DNA of 64,000 nucleotides from Thainema sp966674685 (GTDB lineage Bacteria; Cyanobacteriota; Cyanobacteriia; Phormidesmidales; Phormidesmidaceae), in contig CBKWJC010000027.1 of NCBI GenBank assembly GCA_966674685.1, positions 1 through 64,000 on the forward strand. Direction: 5' to 3'. Shown here piece after piece: positions 8,998-17,145 of the stretch. The notes under the pieces are model-generated. The model saw nothing but the letters and a program-made list of their open reading frames with translations, did not search any database and was not told the origin of the DNA. A program made the position numbers and the translations under genes. Each line of letters starts with the position of its first letter. The stretch's first letter is position 1.

Positions 8998-10545
8998 ATG
9001 GCGTTCCGTATTGATGATTACAGTCTGAAGTCCTGCGAGCCTTTCATCATGCATACATCTCAAACGATCCAGTCGCAAACGATGCAGTCGCACATGATTC
9101 AATCGCAAACGAACAGAACCGTGCAGTTTAATCAATATGATCCTGGAGACTTTTACGACGAACTGTTTTTAGAAGATGGCACGCCTCGCACCGAGGCCAA
9201 GCCGCTGATTGAGCGGTTAGGTTCGCTGTCGATTGAGGAAATTAAGCGTCGTCAGCAAGCTGCCCAGAATGCGCTGTTTAAGCTGGGGGTGACGTTTAAC
9301 GTTTACAGCGATGATCAAGGCACCGAGCGCATTTTTCCATTTGATATTGTGCCCCGCATTGTGGCGTCGCAGGAATGGGATCGGCTGGAAAAAGGTCTCA
9401 GGCAGCGGATTCAGGCGCTGAACTTATTTATTCACGACATTTATCACGATCAGAAAATTATCAATGACGGTATTATTCCCCGCGATCTGATTGAGTCAGC
9501 GACGGGCTACCTCAAGCCCTGCATTGGTCTAGAACCACCCGAAGGAATTTGGTGTCACATCACCGGAACGGATTTAGTGCGCGATCGCAGTGGTGAGTGG
9601 TTTGTGCTGGAAGACAATATGCGCTGTCCGTCCGGTGTGTCCTACGTGCTGGAAAATCGGCGAGTGATGAAGAGTACCTTCCCGCAAATTTTCCAGCAGA
9701 TGAACATTCGGCCTGTAGATGACTATGCCAGCCAACTGCTTGAAACGCTGCTAAATTTGGCTCCACCCGTGCCCGACCCGCGCGTGGTGGTGCTGACGCC
9801 GGGCATGTACAACTCAGCCTATTTTGAGCATTCGTTCCTAGCGCAGCAGATGGGGGCGGAGTTGGTAGAGGGGCGCGACTTGGTGGTCTCCGATGGCTTT
9901 CTGAAGATGCGGACGACAAAAGGATTGGAGCGGGTAGATGTGATCTATCGCCGCATTGATGATGATTTCCTCGATCCCAAAGAGTTTCGCGCCGATTCCA
10001 TGCTGGGCGTGCCCGGAATTATGGAGGTGTTTAGAGAGGGCAGAGTTGCGATCGCAAATGCTCCGGGCACAGGCGTAGCAGATGACAAGGTGATCTACGC
10101 CTATGTGCCGCAGATGATCAAGTACTATCTCGGTGAAGACCAAATTTTGTCTAACGTACCCACCTATCTCTGCTGGGAACCGAAGCAGTTGGATTACGTG
10201 CTGCACAATCTCGACTCTCTGGTGGTCAAAGCAGCGAATGAATCCGGTGGCTACGGCATGCTGATGGGTTCAAAGGCGACACCGGAGGAACGGGCGGAAT
10301 TTGCGGAACGGATCAAGGCCAATCCGCGCAACTACATTGCCCAGCCAACGCTGAATATTTCGCGGGTGCCGACGCTGATTGGCGACCAGTTTGAAGGCCG
10401 ACATGTCGATCTGCGTCCCTACATCCTCTACGGCAAAGATATCTACGTGAATCCGGGCGGTTTAACGCGCGTGGCACTCAAAAAGGGATCACTGGTAGTA
10501 AATTCCTCCCAAGGCGGCGGCAGTAAAGACACCTGGGTGATTTAG
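8998..10545 (+). CDS. Circularly permuted ATP-grasp protein (DUF404/DUF407 type)
   Basis: The first gene of a three-gene operon. The protein matches the circularly permuted ATP-grasp type 2 family: residues about 55-505 include YDELFLEDGTPR, LFIHDIYHDQKIINDGIIP, VLEDNMRCPSGVSYVLENR and the C-terminal VVKAANESGGYGMLMG. ATP-grasp enzymes make amide or ester bonds from carboxyl phosphates, and comparative genomics predicts that this clade ligates amino acids or peptides. The real substrate is unknown. The first 40 residues are a non-conserved tail rich in Gln-Ser-Gln-Thr repeats. An in-frame ATG at 9049 (MHTSQT) is an alternative start, and neither start has a clear ribosome site. Downstream alpha-E and transglutaminase genes are its usual partners. 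Confidence 0.88.
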   Translation: MAFRIDDYSLKSCEPFIMHTSQTIQSQTMQSHMIQSQTNRTVQFNQYDPGDFYDELFLEDGTPRTEAKPLIERLGSLSIEEIKRRQQAAQNALFKLGVTFNVYSDDQGTERIFPFDIVPRIVASQEWDRLEKGLRQRIQALNLFIHDIYHDQKIINDGIIPRDLIESATGYLKPCIGLEPPEGIWCHITGTDLVRDRSGEWFVLEDNMRCPSGVSYVLENRRVMKSTFPQIFQQMNIRPVDDYASQLLETLLNLAPPVPDPRVVVLTPGMYNSAYFEHSFLAQQMGAELVEGRDLVVSDGFLKMRTTKGLERVDVIYRRIDDDFLDPKEFRADSMLGVPGIMEVFREGRVAIANAPGTGVADDKVIYAYVPQMIKYYLGEDQILSNVPTYLCWEPKQLDYVLHNLDSLVVKAANESGGYGMLMGSKATPEERAEFAERIKANPRNYIAQPTLNISRVPTLIGDQFEGRHVDLRPYILYGKDIYVNPGGLTRVALKKGSLVVNSSQGGGSKDTWVI

Positions 10546-10573
10546 TCTCGTCCAAACCGACACCCTTCTGTAG

Positions 10574-10632
10574 GGGCAGGTTTTGGTGATCAACCTGGGT
10601 CGAGATATCCACATGAACGGTGAAACCTGCCC
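10574..10632. repeat. Inverted repeat of the GTAGGGGC type
   Basis: GGGCAGGTTT (10574-10583) is inverted at 10623-10632 in the gap between the ATP-grasp and alpha-E genes, and it starts with TGTAGGGG. Related TAGGGGC-headed palindromes occur near 14923 and 24576. It is probably an intergenic REP-like repeat. Confidence 0.5.
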
Positions 10633-10697
10633 TGTCCAATGTTCGACACCCCACCGAACCCATTTTTAGCACGACCTAGATAAACTTCAATTTAACT

Positions 10698-11651
10698 ATG
10701 CTTAGTCGCGTCGCAGATTCAATTTACTGGCTGAACCGCTATGTTGAGCGGGCTGAAAACGTTGCTCGGTTTGTTGACGTTAATTTAAACCTGCTGCTCG
10801 ATTCGCCTGTGGGCGTTGCCCAGCAGTGGGAACCGCTGATTATTACCACGGGCGATCGCACCTTGTTCAAGGAGCGCTATGGGGAAGCCAATGCCGAAAA
10901 CGTGATTCAGTTTCTCACCTTCGACGGCAGCTATTCCAATTCGATTTGTTCCTGTCTGGAACGCGCTCGTGAAAATGCCCGTTCGGTGCGGGAAATTATC
11001 TCCTCGGAAATGTGGGAGCAGTTGAATGCGTTCTACTACATGGTCAGAGATGCGGCCAAGAATCCCGAATCGACCGATATTCATGACTTTTTTACAGAGG
11101 TGAAGCTGGCTAGCCATTTGTTCTCGGGCATTATGGACGCCACGTTCGCACATAATGAGGGCTGGCATTTTGGCCAGATCGGTCGCCTGCTGGAGCGGGC
11201 CGATAAAACGTCGCGAATTTTGGATGTGAAGTACTTCATCTTGCTGCCGTCGGTGACCGATGTGGGCGGCGTTTTGGATGAGCTACAGTGGATCGCGCTG
11301 TTGAAATCGGCCAGTGCTTACGAAATGTACCGCAAGCGGCAGTATCGGATTACGCCCAATGCCGTCACCGAGTTTTTGATTTTGGATCGGGAATTTCCGC
11401 GTTCGATTCAGTTTTGTCTACTTCATGCCGAGCAATCACTTCAGCGAATTATGGGGATGCCGATGGGCACCTGGCGTAAAGAAAGCGATCGCGCTTTGGG
11501 TCGGCTGCGCTCCGAGCTAGATTACATCACGATTGAGGAGATTATTGAAAACGGACTGCATGAGTTTCTCGACGGCATTCAGCGCCGCGTCAACGATATC
11601 AATGACAAGCTGTTTGCCGATTTCTTTACCCTAGAACCTGTGGAAGCGTAA
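10698..11651 (+). CDS. Alpha-E domain protein (DUF403)
   Basis: An all-helical protein of 317 residues. The start MLSRVADSIYWLNRYVERAENVARF is the family hallmark; the rest includes SREIISSEMWEQLN-like text (VREIISSEMWEQLNAFYYMV) and HFGQIGRLLERADKTSRILD. Alpha-E proteins are found almost only next to circularly permuted ATP-grasp and transglutaminase genes and have been predicted to act with them in peptide or amide-bond chemistry. No enzymatic activity has been shown, to my knowledge. The start is ATG 10698; the ribosome site is weak. It ends eight bases before the next gene, which supports co-transcription. Confidence 0.9.
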   Translation: MLSRVADSIYWLNRYVERAENVARFVDVNLNLLLDSPVGVAQQWEPLIITTGDRTLFKERYGEANAENVIQFLTFDGSYSNSICSCLERARENARSVREIISSEMWEQLNAFYYMVRDAAKNPESTDIHDFFTEVKLASHLFSGIMDATFAHNEGWHFGQIGRLLERADKTSRILDVKYFILLPSVTDVGGVLDELQWIALLKSASAYEMYRKRQYRITPNAVTEFLILDREFPRSIQFCLLHAEQSLQRIMGMPMGTWRKESDRALGRLRSELDYITIEEIIENGLHEFLDGIQRRVNDINDKLFADFFTLEPVEA

Positions 11652-11659
11652 TCCTACTT

Positions 11660-12523
11660 GTGCATTATCGAATTTCCCATACGACTCACTACACCTACAG
11701 CCAGCCCGTCGCGCTGATGCCGCACGTTGTGCGGCTGCGGCCCCGCAGCGATGGGCACCAGCGGCTCCATCAGTTTGTCATGCGGGTTGATCCAGAACCA
11801 GCGGGCTGGTCTGAGCTAACGGAACTGGAGGGCAATGCCGTGACGCGGCTGTGGTTTGCCGATCTGGAGCTAGAGTCGCTGAAGGTGCAGGTCACATCGG
11901 AGGTGGAAACGCTCTGCTCGAATCCATTTAATTATCTGCTGGAAACCTGGGCGGTTCATCTGCCGATTCACTATCCTCAGATGATGGCGGCTCAACTCCA
12001 GCCTTACTTAGTCGGACAGTATACGCAGACGATTGATCCAGTTGCGATCGCACTTGCTCAAGATATTTACCACAGCGCTGATCGGCAAGTAGTGCCATTC
12101 CTGACGACGCTAAATCAGCGCATTCATGACGAATGTGATTACACCGTGCGGGAAACGGGAGAACCCTTCCCGGCGGGCATTACCTGGCAGGAAAAGCTGG
12201 GATCATGTCGCGACTATGCGGTTTTATTTGTTGAAGCCTGTCGCGCGGTTGGCCTAGCGGCTCGATTTGTCAGTGGCTATCAGCAGCCTGACCCCGATGC
12301 GACTAATCTCGACCTGCACGCCTGGGCAGAGGTGTACTTACCCGGTGCGGGCTGGCGTGGCTTTGATCCCACCAATGCGGTGGCGGTGGCCGATCATCAT
12401 GTGCCGCTGGTCGCAACGGCTCATCCCCGCTATGCTGCCCCCGTGTCGGGCGTGCTGTGCCCCGGTAGTCAAGCGCGATCGCAGCTTGACACCCAGATTA
12501 CGTTTGAAATTGTTGAAAAATAA
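11660..12523 (+). CDS. Transglutaminase-like cysteine protease family protein
   Basis: The third gene of the operon. The N-terminal part (about 1-90) is the Bact_transglu_N beta domain (MHYRISHTTHYTYSQPV, RLRPRSDGHQRL). Residues about 160-235 are the transglutaminase core. The catalytic Cys lies in KLGSCRDYAVLFVEACRAVG, the His in DLHAWAEVYLPGAGW and the Asp in FDPTNA. These enzymes cleave or form amide bonds. With the ATP-grasp and alpha-E partners it could process the ligated product. The start is GTG at 11660, since no ATG is available before the conserved beginning. The reading frame ends before a MITE-interrupted hairpin. Confidence 0.9.
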   Translation: MHYRISHTTHYTYSQPVALMPHVVRLRPRSDGHQRLHQFVMRVDPEPAGWSELTELEGNAVTRLWFADLELESLKVQVTSEVETLCSNPFNYLLETWAVHLPIHYPQMMAAQLQPYLVGQYTQTIDPVAIALAQDIYHSADRQVVPFLTTLNQRIHDECDYTVRETGEPFPAGITWQEKLGSCRDYAVLFVEACRAVGLAARFVSGYQQPDPDATNLDLHAWAEVYLPGAGWRGFDPTNAVAVADHHVPLVATAHPRYAAPVSGVLCPGSQARSQLDTQITFEIVEK

Positions 12524-12552
12524 ATCAACCCAAAAGCTGAAGAAGCGCCCCG

Positions 12553-12720
12553 AGTACTTGTTTAGCGTAGCCGTATGATCCCCCGATGTCGCCGCCCCCT
12601 ATAGCCCTTCGGGCATGGCTTCGCTTAGAAAAAAGGGGCTATTCCAACTCTGGCTCAAAGTTCCCCCTTTTTAAGGGGGATTTAGGGGGATCTATGCAGA
12701 GTGTCGCGCTAAACAAATAC
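12553..12720. mobile_element. MITE-like element copy 1, inserted into a terminator-like hairpin
   Basis: The ends GTACTTGTTTAGCG and CGCTAAACAAATAC are inverted repeats (13 of 14). CGCCCCG occurs directly outside both ends (12546-12552 and 12721-12727), as expected for a target duplication. Removing the element rejoins GAAGCGCCCCGA with CGGGGCGCTTCTTT, a perfect GC-rich hairpin with a T run, so it broke the terminator of the transglutaminase operon; a shorter stem (CGCCCCG/CGGGGCG) remains on the right side. The body contains several poly-C/poly-G stems. It has no coding capacity. Confidence 0.75.
12600..12627 (+). repeat. 28-bp small dispersed repeat inside MITE copy 1
   Basis: TATAGCCCTTCGGGCATGGC followed by TTCGCTTA replaces a short TTAA-type junction present in the other half of the element. 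A copy with three base differences lies at 22452-22479. Confidence 0.6.
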
Positions 12721-12756
12721 CGCCCCGTCGGGGCGCTTCTTTGTTAGAAATCCAAT

Positions 12757-14205
12757 CTAGCGCAGGCTGAGCCAGTGACGGATGGTTTGGGCCACAATCA
12801 AGCAATCATTGCGGCTTAATCCCCTGCCGAATGAGAAGTCTTGCGTCTGCGTTTGAATCGTCACAACTCGGCGAGTCACCTGAGATTTGCCCTGCACAAA
12901 CTGCATATCGTGCTGGATAACATCTTGGATTGCGCCAATTGGCTGGGTGACGGTGCGGGGTTGCTTTGACGAGCCGAAGCTAGACCATTGAGGTGGTTCC
13001 CGGTAGATTGAAAAGGTGCCGTTTTGGAAAACAACTTGGGTTGTGACTCCTGCGTCCCAAGCATGGGCCAGGATAATAATGCCAATGACCAGCAAGGGAA
13101 TGATAGGAAACAAAACTGCAATTGAAAGCAGTATGCCCAAGCTCAGAATGGCTGTTCCACTACCTGCTATCCATAGTGAATAAGCTGGGTCACCGTTTGC
13201 GATCGCAATCTTTAATGTCTTTGGAGTTTCGTGAATTGTTACACGGTTGGATATGGGCTGGGAGATAGATATCGGCGAAGATTTAGCGAAGCGAGCTGTC
13301 CGATTAAACCGCTGAAGTTCACGCAAGGCTCTCTGGGGTAAAGAATTAACTGAGTTAAAATTCGATGACTGTGAGCGCTTTTGCGTCTGGACATAGGCTA
13401 AATTCCAGGTGTACTCTAGTGCGTCTAGGGTAGCCCGAGCGGTCGGAAACCGCTGGCTTACATCGGGATGCGTCAGGGTTTGCAGCCATTGGGTAACGTT
13501 GGCGGGCAAATTGACCTGATCGGTAAATTGAATCTGCAGGTTGCGCTGGGGCAAGTCGGCTGGGGATACGCCTGTCAGCAGGTGAATCAGGGTTGCGCCC
13601 AGCGAGTACAGGTCAGAGGCGGCAACGGTGCGCCCACCAAACTGCTCCATCGGCGCATAGCCATAGGTGCCAACCACCGTAAAGGTTGACCCTTCCACAG
13701 CCGCGCGATCTTGTACCGCACCAAAGTCGATTAGAAAAATGCGATCGCGCTCATCCAGAATCAGGTTACTGGGTTTGATATCGCGGTGAAAGACAGGTGG
13801 AGTCAGGTTATGCAGATAAATCAGGATATGGAGTAGATCAATGGCAATTTGCTGCACCTGTTCTAGGGAAAATCGCCGTCCCTGCCGGATTAAATCGCTG
13901 AGGGAACTACCGGGAATGTAGTCCTGCACGAGACCAAACCACAAGACGCGATCGTCGATGGAAAAGTAGTCGCGATATCGTGGAATGGCTGGATGATCGA
14001 GCTGTTGCAGGATATTGGCTTCGCGCTCGAACAGCTTGAGCGTATCCCAGTTGACCTGATCGACAAAGGCGAGCAGTTTGATAATCACGGGCACAGATGG
14101 CTGACTGGCCTGATCGAGTGCCAGCCACGTTTGCCGACCAGCCGTTTGCCCAAGCTTACGCTGAAGTTGGTAGCGATCGCGTAAGACATCATGAGGGTTC
14201 AACAT
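12757..14205 (-). CDS. Membrane-anchored serine/threonine protein kinase
   Basis: A Hanks-type kinase of 482 residues. The kinase domain covers about 8-270, with a Gly-rich loop (KLGQTAGRQTWLAL), the ATP-binding Lys in VIIKLL, the catalytic loop HRDIKPSNLIL, the metal site LIDFGAV and the activation end GTYGYAPMEQF. A polar linker follows, then two hydrophobic segments around residues 345-390 and a C-terminal soluble beta-rich domain. The kinase faces the cytoplasm. Substrates cannot be read from sequence. The ATG start at 14205 is supported by the immediate kinase beginning (LNPHDVLRDRYQL). The upstream 290 bases to the next gene show no other feature. Confidence 0.92.
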   Translation of the reverse strand: MLNPHDVLRDRYQLQRKLGQTAGRQTWLALDQASQPSVPVIIKLLAFVDQVNWDTLKLFEREANILQQLDHPAIPRYRDYFSIDDRVLWFGLVQDYIPGSSLSDLIRQGRRFSLEQVQQIAIDLLHILIYLHNLTPPVFHRDIKPSNLILDERDRIFLIDFGAVQDRAAVEGSTFTVVGTYGYAPMEQFGGRTVAASDLYSLGATLIHLLTGVSPADLPQRNLQIQFTDQVNLPANVTQWLQTLTHPDVSQRFPTARATLDALEYTWNLAYVQTQKRSQSSNFNSVNSLPQRALRELQRFNRTARFAKSSPISISQPISNRVTIHETPKTLKIAIANGDPAYSLWIAGSGTAILSLGILLSIAVLFPIIPLLVIGIIILAHAWDAGVTTQVVFQNGTFSIYREPPQWSSFGSSKQPRTVTQPIGAIQDVIQHDMQFVQGKSQVTRRVVTIQTQTQDFSFGRGLSRNDCLIVAQTIRHWLSLR

Positions 14206-14495
14206 GACAAAGAACCGATAAACAAGTCAGGCTGGTGCTTGCTTGATAGGAACTATGGATATCCAACTGGGTTGAAATTGCTGGCTACCAGCCTATTAGA
14301 TCATCTTCACCCCAATCGTTGTGAATTACGTACAAATTAGTTGTGATCTGAGTCTACTTATTGGTTGATGCAGGTCAATTATGATTTAATCCATTAGAGG
14401 TAGTACCTCTACTTTGAGATAGAAAAGTATTGCTCTTTTCCAGTTCTTCACGATTGTTGTTTAAGGTAGCGATCAATGAATTCAAAATTTACTTT

Positions 14496-14837
14496 ATGGC
14501 TACTAAAACTCCCAAACTGATTCCAATTGTTCAGCTTGGAAATTGTTTGCGTCGTAAAGGTTTTAGCTTGGTTCAGCTCTGTATGTCGCCCTATGTGCGT
14601 CAGTTGCCAGCGGCAGAGAAGCAGGGATTAATTAATGCTGTGCGAAATATTAATCAACTGATGCGGCGGCATGATGCAAGTGATGCGTCGCTGTTAGAAT
14701 CGGGACTTTTGAGATTCGGTGAGACTCAGTATATTTGGCAGGTGACGGATAGCGGGAGCCATATGGAGATGTATCCGGATGGTTCATTGTCAGAGTTTAA
14801 GCATCGCATGTTGACGTTGCTGAGGGTGATGCAATAG
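14496..14837 (+). CDS. Small hypothetical protein
   Basis: A 113-residue soluble protein of no family I recognise. I chose ATG 14496 (MATKTPKLIPIVQLGNCL) because the 22 residues before it look untranslated. The text LRRKGFSLVQLCMSPYVRQL and a Met/Glu-rich tail (HMEMYPDGSLSEFKHRMLTLL) suggest a compact mixed fold. It is divergent from the kinase gene and convergent with the AT-rich pair, with a hairpin between them. Confidence 0.5.
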   Translation: MATKTPKLIPIVQLGNCLRRKGFSLVQLCMSPYVRQLPAAEKQGLINAVRNINQLMRRHDASDASLLESGLLRFGETQYIWQVTDSGSHMEMYPDGSLSEFKHRMLTLLRVMQ

Positions 14838-14922
14838 TCGGTATAAAATTCACAATTTGATCGTGTATTTTGATGACCTCAATTGCTGCGAAAGGCATCA
14901 AAATATACACCATTTCTATGAC

Positions 14923-14950
14923 AACACCGTAGGGGCGAATGGCATTCGCC
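14923..14950. repeat. REP-like palindrome GTAGGGGCGAATGG-CATTCGCCC
   Basis: GGGCGAATGGCATTCGCCC is a near-perfect palindrome headed by GTAGG. Very similar copies lie at 24576-24600 and, more diverged, at 24654-24682. It is intergenic, between convergent genes. Confidence 0.65.
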
Positions 14951-14982
14951 CTTTTGATCCTATCAAGTTTTAGAAAATCCAT

Positions 14983-15996
14983 CTAAGTTGAGTGTTCAAT
15001 CCAGATCAAGGGTTCTTCACTTGCTTTCAATAACTTTTTCCAGCCTTTGAATTCTTTAAGCGATGTTTTTGTGACAATTTCATAATGATTCTGAATTTCT
15101 TGGCTTGTATTCTTACAGCCATACCTATAAAGCTCTAAGATGATGTCAAGCTCGTTTTCAGAGAATCGTCGTTCCTGATTGAATAAATACTCTTCATAAA
15201 GCTCATCTATTATATCTGGTGAGGCTAACTGAGCCGCAAGCTTTTCAAGAGTTTGTAGTCTTGGAGCAATATAATCTAAATCTTCCTGATGTAAATACAG
15301 AATGGTTAAATAAACTTTTAGCAGATTGGCATAGCTGCCATACAAGCATTGGGCAATTTCTAGTGATATATTGATTCCATCTCGATTACAATACTTGACA
15401 ATTAATCTTTTAAGTAGTGATTCAACACTATTACAAAGCCTTTCAGTCTCTCTATTTAATTGATCACTCCACGTTTTATTCTCGAGGTGCCATATCAAAG
15501 ATATGCAATCTTTGATATGGCATTCAACTCGCTCTAAGAGTTCTCCCACTCTGTCTTGACATAAATCTGAGGTCTTTGAGTCTATCTCTTGTAGCTTTGA
15601 ATCTAAGTGATCAATTCTTCGACTTAGCCGATTTAATTGATTGATGACTATTGCAAATCCAAGAACTGAAGTACCCAGCGTAACTCCTGAAACTGCAATA
15701 TTTACGGTAGAAAGGACTTGAATTTGCTGAGTCAACTTAATAATTTGATTTAGTTTGGCTGTATCTACAATCATACCCTTTCCAACTTTGATGGCTTCAA
15801 AGGCTGTATTAACTAAAGCCAATTGAGGATTAGCCATTCCAAGCGCATTTGTGGCAAAAGGTGCAACTTGTTCTAGGTGAGCAGCAATTGTTCTACCATC
15901 TGCATATCTAGCAACTCCACCTGTGACAACAATTTCACCAGCTCTATAAGCAGCTTCTAAATGCTTGGGCAATGCAACAACAAATTGATAACTCAT
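14983..15996 (-). CDS. Unknown protein with hydrophobic hairpin and coiled coil, second gene of AT-rich pair
   Basis: A 337-residue protein I do not recognise. The first 75 residues are mixed and begin SYQFVVALPKHLEAAYRAGEI. Residues about 95-120 form a Gly-containing hydrophobic segment (STVNIAVSGVTLGTSVLGFA) that could enter a membrane. A heptad-like stretch follows directly (NRLSRRIDHLDSKLQEID), and the last 190 residues are helical and charged. The ATG overlaps the stop of the upstream gene by four bases (ATGA) and is preceded by AAGAAGAGGCG, so the two are translationally coupled. Codon use is visibly AT-rich, unlike all neighbours, which suggests transfer. A role in membrane damage or defence is only inference from the layout. 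Confidence 0.6.
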   Translation of the reverse strand: MSYQFVVALPKHLEAAYRAGEIVVTGGVARYADGRTIAAHLEQVAPFATNALGMANPQLALVNTAFEAIKVGKGMIVDTAKLNQIIKLTQQIQVLSTVNIAVSGVTLGTSVLGFAIVINQLNRLSRRIDHLDSKLQEIDSKTSDLCQDRVGELLERVECHIKDCISLIWHLENKTWSDQLNRETERLCNSVESLLKRLIVKYCNRDGINISLEIAQCLYGSYANLLKVYLTILYLHQEDLDYIAPRLQTLEKLAAQLASPDIIDELYEEYLFNQERRFSENELDIILELYRYGCKNTSQEIQNHYEIVTKTSLKEFKGWKKLLKASEEPLIWIEHST

Positions 15997-16793
15997 GCTG
16001 AGTCGCCTCTTCTTCTTTGATTAAAACGGTTTTGGTAACGATAAAGATAAATGAACAAGATCGCTTGAACAAACGGAAGATCGGCTTGCTTTTGACTATA
16101 AGACAGATAGGACATGGCAGAGAAAACTGTTCCGATGCCTAATGCGCTCGCGGCAACACCCCATCCTAGAGGTCCTGATAGTGAACTAAGTACTGCTACC
16201 TGTAAAGCTTTTTGCCCCAACACATTAATTAATAGCCAAGCCATAAAACCTTGAGTCAATTGCTGGAGCATAATACTGGATACTATTGGAATAGCTAGAG
16301 GCGAGATTCCACCAAGAGTACCCAACAATAGATCACGAGGCATTTTATCAAGTTCTGAATCGGTAAATCTTAACTTGTATTTCTCTAGATCTTTACGAAT
16401 GGCATCTCTAAATTTTCGTTTATCTTTATTATCAACTTCTTCCCAAAATAAGATAAATATATCTCTAACAATGTCTTCTATGATATCTGGGTTGTTTAGT
16501 TGGGTAGGTGTGCTTAGATTTTTGAGACTACTTAAAATGGATTGCTTTCTCTTTTTATTGTCTTCTTTGACTTTTTTATTTTCGATTAAGCTGGAGATTA
16601 AATCTCTCCAAAGAGCTGCAACTTGATAAACATTGTGAGTAGGGCCTTTTCGATCTCGATAGAATTCAAAAAGCTTTTCTTTTATTTGAGCGCCTAGAAA
16701 GTCATCTTCTATTTTTTTCGATATGTTAAGAATGTCGGCGATATTACGAAGCTGATGAACCAGTAAAGCGTCAATTGGCGAAAAGAAGTGCAT
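15993..16793 (-). CDS. Unknown membrane protein, weakly YaaW/UPF0174-like, first gene of AT-rich pair
   Basis: About 266 residues if started at ATG 16793; a TTG at 16817 would add eight. The N-terminal half is charged and helical. Residues about 95-135 (DIIEDIVRDIFILFWEEVD, RKFRDAIRKDLEKYKL) resemble the conserved middle of the E. coli YaaW family. Two or more Gly/Ala-rich hydrophobic segments follow (LLINVLGQKALQVAVLSSL, GPLGWGVAASALGIGTVFSA). The resemblance to YaaW is from memory and weak. It is followed with a four-base overlap by the second unknown gene. The low-GC sequence and Lys/Ile/Asn richness mark both as probably acquired. Confidence 0.55.
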   Translation of the reverse strand: MHFFSPIDALLVHQLRNIADILNISKKIEDDFLGAQIKEKLFEFYRDRKGPTHNVYQVAALWRDLISSLIENKKVKEDNKKRKQSILSSLKNLSTPTQLNNPDIIEDIVRDIFILFWEEVDNKDKRKFRDAIRKDLEKYKLRFTDSELDKMPRDLLLGTLGGISPLAIPIVSSIMLQQLTQGFMAWLLINVLGQKALQVAVLSSLSGPLGWGVAASALGIGTVFSAMSYLSYSQKQADLPFVQAILFIYLYRYQNRFNQRRRGDSA

Positions 16794-17145
16794 AAGGTCA
16801 TATAGCCTTAAAATCAATAGTAGTAATTAAGTTGCTTGATTCTATTTTCATCAAATCCAAATGGTGACCGGACAATCATGCATATACTCAAGATGAGTAG
16901 TATTTATACTACAAAACTGGATATGCACTGTATATTCCTACAGCTTGTCTAGTTAAAGCACAATTTTTGCAATTGTTTGATTTTGCGTTGCTCAACTAAA
17001 CCGATCGCTACCTACCCATAAGCTGCCCATAATGTCTCCCATTACATCAATTCGTAACTGAACTGCTTGCAACCTTTCCAATTCCTGGTATCACGGGAGA
17101 TGATCAGTAAGTTGTAGACATTTGGGGCTGCGGGAGATTTGAGAT
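16794..17145. other. Divergent intergenic region, AT-rich on the left
   Basis: This holds the start regions of the AT-rich pair (minus) and the BRCT coiled-coil gene (plus). The left half is AT-rich like the pair; the right half has ordinary composition, so a transfer boundary may lie near 16980. The plus-strand gene has a good ribosome site (GGGAGATTTGAGAT). No other feature is seen. Confidence 0.35.
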
